Shown here in pieces: positions 14,795 to 18,970 of a stretch of DNA of 18,970 nucleotides. The translations under genes and the position numbers were made by a program. The first letter of the stretch is position 1. Each line of letters begins with the position of its first letter. The notes beneath the pieces are model-generated. The model was not told the DNA's origin, made no database searches, and worked only from the letters and a program-made list of their open reading frames with translations. The stretch spans positions 1 through 18,970 of the forward strand of contig JAICHN010000046.1 of assembly GCA_025924845.1 (NCBI GenBank), read 5' to 3'. The stretch comes from Chloroflexota bacterium. GTDB lineage: Bacteria; Chloroflexota; UBA5177; JANWHV01.

Positions 14795-15168
14795 CTCCCT
14801 CCGGTCGCGACGCCTCGGCTCGTCCCTATGGTAGCAGGAGCAATCCCGGCCCCTGACTCGGCCGATCTTACTATTGTATGAGGAGTACCCTGGTCATAGA
14901 GTAGAGAGCGCGATCGTGCCTTTGCCGATGGTGCTTTTTCGCGCCTTCGATCCGGTCCGCGTTGCTTCCGACCGCGATCCCATGCTAGCATCGGGAGGAG
15001 GAGTAATGCCCTGGTCCGCGTCGGCATCGTGCTTGCACCAGGGCTTGGCTCGCGCCCATCGTCCGCGGCCGGGGTGCCTGCCGCGGCGGCGCCGGAGCCG
15101 CGAATGATGCCGCGGCATGATGCTCTGAGAACGTAGGTAGAGCCGATACGACCCGAGGGAGGATAATT
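14795..15168. other. Divergent intergenic region before the GAF-dehydrogenase gene
   Basis: These 374 bases separate two divergent genes. They hold TACAAT (14878-14873, minus) as a possible -10 for the glycosyltransferase without a good -35, an 8-bp hairpin pairing GCCCTGGT (15008-15015) with 15037-15044, a 12-bp palindrome ATGCCGCGGCAT at 15107-15118, and a 33-codon reading frame at 15006-15107. No clear promoter for the large gene is visible; the segment just before its start has no consensus hexamers. Confidence 0.5.
15006..15107 (+). other. Possible leader ORF upstream of the GAF-dehydrogenase gene
   Basis: ATG 15006 follows a very strong AGGAGG-type site (GGGAGGAGGAG at 14993-15003) and opens 33 codons ending in TGA at 15105-15107. 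The peptide is basic and Arg-rich at its end (LPRRRRSRE), with no recognisable family. It overlaps the 15008-15044 hairpin and ends 61 nt before the large gene. It could be a regulatory leader peptide, but the frame is extended by GC bias and may be chance. Confidence 0.25.
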
Positions 15169-18100
15169 ATGCTGTCAACCTATGGGGAGACCGCGCCCGA
15201 TCTCGTCGGCATGCTCCGCGAGATTGTGGTGCGGCTGCGGGAGATCGCCCAGGCCGATATCGTGGCGCTCTATCCGTTTGATGAAGCAAGCGAGACGTTC
15301 TACGCGCCGGTTGCCATCGGGATCAGCGATGAGGGGCTGCTCCACTCCCTGCCTGATATGGCCGATCAGTTGCGCCGCTACCGGCTGGATGCCGAGCAGG
15401 GGAAGGCCCCCGACGATCTCCAGCCGGCCCAGTACGGACCCAATGTGTGGCTCAAGGTCGCGCGCCGCCCCCTGGTGGCGGAAGACACGCCGCGTCAGCT
15501 CGACAGCAGCTTCATTCGCCGCCACAAGATTCGCTCCGTGGTTGGGTTGCCGCTCCTGACCGGGGACGAACTGGTGGCGCTGGTGTACCTGAATTACCTG
15601 GACCACGATGGGTCGGAGGGCAAGAAGCTGCTCACTCCGGCTCGCCTGGCCGAGTTGGAGAGCGCCGCCGCCGCCGCCGCCGTGGCTATCGACCGCGCCC
15701 GTAAGGCCGAGGATCTCGCTGCCTTCCGTGCCACCACCGAACTGGTCGACCAGTTTTCCACCATCGTTCCCGACGACGCCGGCGGCGCCCCCGCCGTTCA
15801 CGGTCAGATCGAGCGCGCCCTGGCTACTATTTTGCAGGCCACGAGCACCGATGCCGCCGCTATCTATGATCTGGACGACCAGGAGCGGCAACTCGATCTG
15901 ATCGCCGCGCAGGGTCTCAGCGGCGCCTTTACTTCTCCTTTACCGGTTGCCTCTCCCGAACAACCCTGGAACCTGGCCGCCCATGCCGGATTACAGGACG
16001 CCTTGCAGGCGCTCTCGCTGCACGAGGTAGCGGTGCTGCCCTTGAGGGGGCGCGGCACGCTGGTGGTGGCCGGAAAAGATCCCCTGGCCCTGGCCCGTAA
16101 GCCGCCCGCGGTCCGCCTTTTCCTTCACGCGGCAGCGGATCTGATCGGCGGCGCCCTGGAGAATCGGCGCCTGGTTGATGCCATGGAGGGGACGAACCGT
16201 ACCTTCATGGCGCTCACCGCCCTGGGCAAAGCGCTCGCCTTGCCCGGCGCCTCGCAGGATCAGGTGCTCCGGGCCGTGGTGGCGCAACTCACCGACCCCG
16301 CCATTCCGGAGTTCGATTTCCAGTTCGCCACCGTGTTCCTGCTTGGCGGCGGTGGACGGGGCGACCTGATCGTGCGTCGCGCCGCCGGCGCCACCAGCAC
16401 CGAGATCATCGACTCCGTCCCCAGCCCCAACGAGAACGGCATGGCGGGCGATCCCGGTCTCTACACTCATGCCGCTCCCCGTGTCCCGCGCTGGGTCCTG
16501 CAGAATGAACGGCGGATCGACAACAAGGACATTCTCAGCTTCGTGGCCCGTCATCAGCGAACGGTGGTGATTGCCGCCCTGGCCGATACCCGCGATCAGG
16601 ATTTCGTCTGCGGCTACCCGGAGCAACAATTGGAGCGGGTGCAGATTCCCGTGGCCCGCGGATCGGGCCAGCCTACCGATCAGGTGCGGGCAATCCTGCT
16701 GCATGGTCCCAACCAGGCGCCCGAGTCCGGGGCGGTGGGGCGGGGCACGCTACAGCCCGCCCGCGACATTCAGCTGCAAGGCGATCTGTTCGATGCCTCG
16801 GGCCATGCCCAATTGCTCCGCGTCTTCGTCCCTTTCGGCGCCGACCCGGGCGCGGGCGGCCGAGCGAGCGGGGTGCTGGAGGCAGGCTACCACATCAGCC
16901 GGAAGCGGCAACTCGACCGCTTGCAGATCGAGGCGCTCAATGCCGCCGCCGCGCAGATCGCCTCGGCGGTGGAGACGGCATACCTGTTCGAGGAGTCGCG
17001 GAAACGGGCCGAATATCTGGAGATCGTCACCGAGGTGAGCAGGATGATCGCGTCCTCGATCGATCTCGAGCAAACACTGCATCTGGTGGCCCGCAACATG
17101 ACCCGCATCGTGGACGCCTCGACCTGCCTGATCGCCCTGTTCGAGGACGACGGTTCCGCCTGGTTTGGCGCCGCCGCCTCCCATGATGAGGATCTCTGGC
17201 GCCGTCAGCGCATCGAGCGCCCCGAACCCTCGATTATTTTCGAGGTAGCGGATCGCGGCCATCCGATCGTGGTGGAGGACGCATCGGGGAGCGAGCATGT
17301 ACGGGCGCATCTGATTCGTCTGTTCGGCATCCGTTCGCTGGTTGCCCTTCCCCTGCTGGTGGCCGATGGGCCGCCGATCGGCGCCGTGGTGTTGGCGCAG
17401 ACCGATCAGCAGCGAACCTTCACCTCCGAGGAGGTGCTGCGCGCCTCGGCCCTGACCCAGCAGGCCGCCCTGGCGATCCAGAACGCCGCCCTGCACGCGC
17501 GTGAGGAAGAAGAGCACCATATCCAGAAAGATGTGATCCTGGTCGGCTTTGGCCAGTGGGGCCAGAAGGCCTACCAGCATTTACTCACCCTCAAGCAGTT
17601 CTTCAACTTCAAGACCCACGTGGTGGAGCAGGAGCGCGAAGGACGACGCGAAGCGCTGGCCGCCCTCGAACAGCAGGTGATCGCCAACGGCGACGCCTTC
17701 TACTGGGATTCGCCCGCCCACCCCGCCCGCGATGTGCTGGAGAGCGAGTTGGAGCCCAGCTGCTACGTCATTACCTATATCGTCACCCCGGCCGAGACCC
17801 ATCTGGCAGTGCTGAAGCAATACTACGACCTCAGCAATGTGATCCTGATTGAGAAGCCGCTGGGGGCGCCCCTGGAGGACTATCGCGCGTTCCTCGACAG
17901 CGTGGACGGCAGCGTGCAGCTTGTGGCCGCCGATCACTACTACTTCAAACTTGAGGTCCGCCTGCTCCAGCTTCTCCTCACCGAGGAGCGCACCCTGCGC
18001 GAGTTTCTGGACGAGATCGAGGAGATCGAGATTCAGGTGCTCGAATCGCAGCCGCCCACCGGCTCCGGGGCACAGATCGGGATGATTGCCGACCTGGTGC

Positions 18101-18687
18101 CGCACGCCTTCGCCATCCTCTCGCTGTTTACCCCCCTCGATCGGCTCCAGTTCAGCGGTCCCCATCCTCTACAGATCGGCCGCTATCAGCCCTTAAATCT
18201 GGAGAAGGAGACCTTCGCCCGCCTGGTCGCCACCTACCCGCACAAGGGGCGCCAGGTGCGCGTGATTATCGACGCGGGGAAGGGCGTGACCGATGCGAAG
18301 TGGATCAAGCTGAGCGGCGAAAAGCGGGCCGGCGGCAAGCGTAGCTTCTACAAATTCGATTTCGGCAAGGGGGTGGCGATAGACGGTACGCAGACCAACC
18401 TGCGCGCCGCGACCCGGCATATTCGCCAGCCCGGCGTGCCGGACAACGCGCACATCAGCATGTTGCGGCATGTCATCGAGAAGAAACGTCCCGCCGTGGG
18501 TATTCTGGCCATTCGCGAGGCCATGCGGTCCAACCAGCGTATTCAGGAACTGGAGGCGCTGGCGGCCGAACTGATGCGGCTCGGCATCTGGACTCCCTAC
18601 GAGCAAGGCCAGCGCCCCGAGTTCATCGACGAGCCGCCGGCGCGGATCGAGGCGGCCCGCCGCGAGGAAGCGGCGTACGTGGGGTGA
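15169..18687 (+). CDS. Multi-GAF sensor protein fused to a G6PD/Gfo-Idh-MocA-like dehydrogenase
   Basis: A 1172-residue cytoplasmic protein with no membrane segment. Residues about 10-178 and 615-778 read as GAF domains (for example IRSVVGLPLLTGDELVALVYL and IRSLVALPLLVADGPPIGAVVL). Two more diverged GAF-like regions fill about 185-335 and 340-605, the latter with a long insertion near 405-560. After an acidic/His-rich linker (REEEEHHIQKD) comes a Rossmann-type module from 787: VILVGFGQWGQ with GxGxxG at 793-798, EKPLG at 895-899, DHYYFK at 922-927, and His979 in ADLVPHAF. This order recalls glucose-6-phosphate dehydrogenase and the Gfo/Idh/MocA family. No histidine kinase, GGDEF, HTH or other standard output domain is present, so the dehydrogenase itself may be the output of sensing. 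ATG 15169 has GAGGGAGG 6 nt upstream. The substrate and ligands are unknown. Confidence 0.8.
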   Translation: MLSTYGETAPDLVGMLREIVVRLREIAQADIVALYPFDEASETFYAPVAIGISDEGLLHSLPDMADQLRRYRLDAEQGKAPDDLQPAQYGPNVWLKVARRPLVAEDTPRQLDSSFIRRHKIRSVVGLPLLTGDELVALVYLNYLDHDGSEGKKLLTPARLAELESAAAAAAVAIDRARKAEDLAAFRATTELVDQFSTIVPDDAGGAPAVHGQIERALATILQATSTDAAAIYDLDDQERQLDLIAAQGLSGAFTSPLPVASPEQPWNLAAHAGLQDALQALSLHEVAVLPLRGRGTLVVAGKDPLALARKPPAVRLFLHAAADLIGGALENRRLVDAMEGTNRTFMALTALGKALALPGASQDQVLRAVVAQLTDPAIPEFDFQFATVFLLGGGGRGDLIVRRAAGATSTEIIDSVPSPNENGMAGDPGLYTHAAPRVPRWVLQNERRIDNKDILSFVARHQRTVVIAALADTRDQDFVCGYPEQQLERVQIPVARGSGQPTDQVRAILLHGPNQAPESGAVGRGTLQPARDIQLQGDLFDASGHAQLLRVFVPFGADPGAGGRASGVLEAGYHISRKRQLDRLQIEALNAAAAQIASAVETAYLFEESRKRAEYLEIVTEVSRMIASSIDLEQTLHLVARNMTRIVDASTCLIALFEDDGSAWFGAAASHDEDLWRRQRIERPEPSIIFEVADRGHPIVVEDASGSEHVRAHLIRLFGIRSLVALPLLVADGPPIGAVVLAQTDQQRTFTSEEVLRASALTQQAALAIQNAALHAREEEEHHIQKDVILVGFGQWGQKAYQHLLTLKQFFNFKTHVVEQEREGRREALAALEQQVIANGDAFYWDSPAHPARDVLESELEPSCYVITYIVTPAETHLAVLKQYYDLSNVILIEKPLGAPLEDYRAFLDSVDGSVQLVAADHYYFKLEVRLLQLLLTEERTLREFLDEIEEIEIQVLESQPPTGSGAQIGMIADLVPHAFAILSLFTPLDRLQFSGPHPLQIGRYQPLNLEKETFARLVATYPHKGRQVRVIIDAGKGVTDAKWIKLSGEKRAGGKRSFYKFDFGKGVAIDGTQTNLRAATRHIRQPGVPDNAHISMLRHVIEKKRPAVGILAIREAMRSNQRIQELEALAAELMRLGIWTPYEQGQRPEFIDEPPARIEAARREEAAYVG

Positions 18688-18697
18688 GGTAGAAGCC

Positions 18698-18739
18698 GGG
18701 GACTGCGGTCCCCTGGTAGGGACGAGCGACTGTGGTCGC
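18698..18739 (+). repeat. Two tandem related hairpins after the GAF-dehydrogenase gene
   Basis: GGGGAC-TGCG-GTCCCC (18698-18713) and GCGAC-TGTG-GTCGC (18726-18739) are two short hairpins whose loops and closing pairs match. Each is followed by a TGG...GGTAGG or TGGTAGG stretch, so they are diverged copies of one unit of about 25 bases. The stem differences are paired on both sides. They begin 11 nt after the stop and could be a REP-like element or a 3'-end structure. Confidence 0.5.
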
Positions 18740-18755
18740 GTGGCCGGTAGGCTGC

Positions 18756-18806
18756 TTGACACCATATCACCTGAGTATGCAATAAAGATAAAAAATGCCC
18801 TATACA
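18756..18806 (+). promoter_or_regulatory. AT-rich promoter region of tag
   Basis: A consensus TTGACA (18756-18761) opens an AT-rich island that is unlike the surrounding DNA. Possible -10 elements are TATGCA (14-nt spacer), CAATAA (18-nt spacer) or, with another -35, TATACA at 18801-18806. None is ideal, so the exact promoter is uncertain. Confidence 0.4.
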
Positions 18807-18834
18807 AAAAATCAGCTGAAATGGCGATAACGGC

Positions 18835-18970
18835 ATGATGCAGGATGTCAGAGACGTGGCGACCATACGGCGTTGCGCCTGGGCGGTGAGCGAGCAGGCC
18901 ATCGCCTACCACGACCGGGAGTGGGGCGTGCCGGTCCACGACGATCGGCTCCTGTTCGAGTTCCTCATTC
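18835..18970 (+). CDS. tag: DNA-3-methyladenine glycosylase I (N-terminal part, runs off the window)
   Basis: The visible 45 codons match the start of the Tag family: RRCAWAVSEQAIAYHDREWGVPVHDDRLLFEFLI. The Cys of RRCAW corresponds to the zinc ligand in the N-terminus of Tag, and YHDREWG is the family's best-conserved early motif. The enzyme removes 3-methyladenine from alkylated DNA and starts base-excision repair. ATG 18835 and ATG 18838 are both possible; neither has a strong ribosome-binding site, and GTG 18856 is a third option. It follows the GAF-dehydrogenase gene on the same strand but has its own promoter-like region, so it is probably transcribed separately. The 3' part is outside the window. 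Confidence 0.85.
   Translation, partial: MMQDVRDVATIRRCAWAVSEQAIAYHDREWGVPVHDDRLLFEFLI

Noticed and set aside
16750..17580. Minus-strand frame of 276 codons opposite the GAF-dehydrogenase gene
   Set aside because: Antisense shadow; the plus frame encodes clear GAF and Rossmann sequence over the same bases.
1..18970. CRISPR arrays, tRNA or rRNA genes, intact insertion sequences
   Set aside because: I saw no regularly spaced repeats, no T-loop GGTTCGA-type signatures with cloverleaf pairing, and no transposase motifs.

Overview
The window is GC-rich, densely coded DNA that looks like a member of the Chloroflexota, possibly near Thermomicrobia. This rests on the gene mix rather than on a marker gene: an HTH-NTPase-TPR regulator, a DUF433/DUF5615 toxin-antitoxin pair, an Uma2 (DUF820) remnant, PadR with a His/Gly-rich tail, a persulfide dioxygenase-rhodanese fusion and a multi-GAF protein. 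No rRNA, tRNA, CRISPR array or intact transposase was found.

Layout. 1-173: the 3' end of an unrecognised gene. 506-3142 (+): an HTH/NB-ARC-like/TPR regulator. 3157-5931 (-): a sulfur and peroxide stress block read as 1-Cys peroxiredoxin, then persulfide dioxygenase-rhodanese, then a broken sulfite-oxidase-family gene. The broken gene has a frameshift, a stop with a small deletion, and no C-terminus; its remains end 15 nt from the convergent regulator. 6289-7275 (-): a PLP-dependent threonine/serine dehydratase-like enzyme, divergent from a PadR regulator (7428-8156, +) whose promoter carries two abutting palindromes. 8305-9522 (-): an MFS transporter. 9763-11429 (+): an M24 (Xaa-Pro) peptidase translationally coupled to a membrane-anchored bacterial PH-domain protein. 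11681-12342 (-): a DUF433/DUF5615 type II toxin-antitoxin operon whose likely promoter lies inside the surviving 3' end of an Uma2 gene (12414-12617, +). 12713-14794 (-): a GT-C membrane glycosyltransferase. 15169-18687 (+): a 1172-residue protein with about four GAF-like regions fused to a C-terminal NAD(P)-dependent dehydrogenase module. 18835-18970 (+): the start of DNA-3-methyladenine glycosylase I (tag).

The most unusual item is the 1172-residue protein. Its C-terminal third has a GxGxxG nucleotide-binding motif, an EKPxG motif and a DHYxxK motif followed by a conserved-looking histidine. That is the pattern of glucose-6-phosphate dehydrogenase and Gfo/Idh/MocA enzymes, here joined to tandem sensor domains. 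The sulfur block is the second point of interest: sulfide-derived persulfide would be oxidised to sulfite by the dioxygenase, but the adjacent sulfite-oxidising gene is dead. The third is the toxin-antitoxin operon seated in a truncated Uma2 gene.

All assignments come from reading motifs by eye. No database search was possible.
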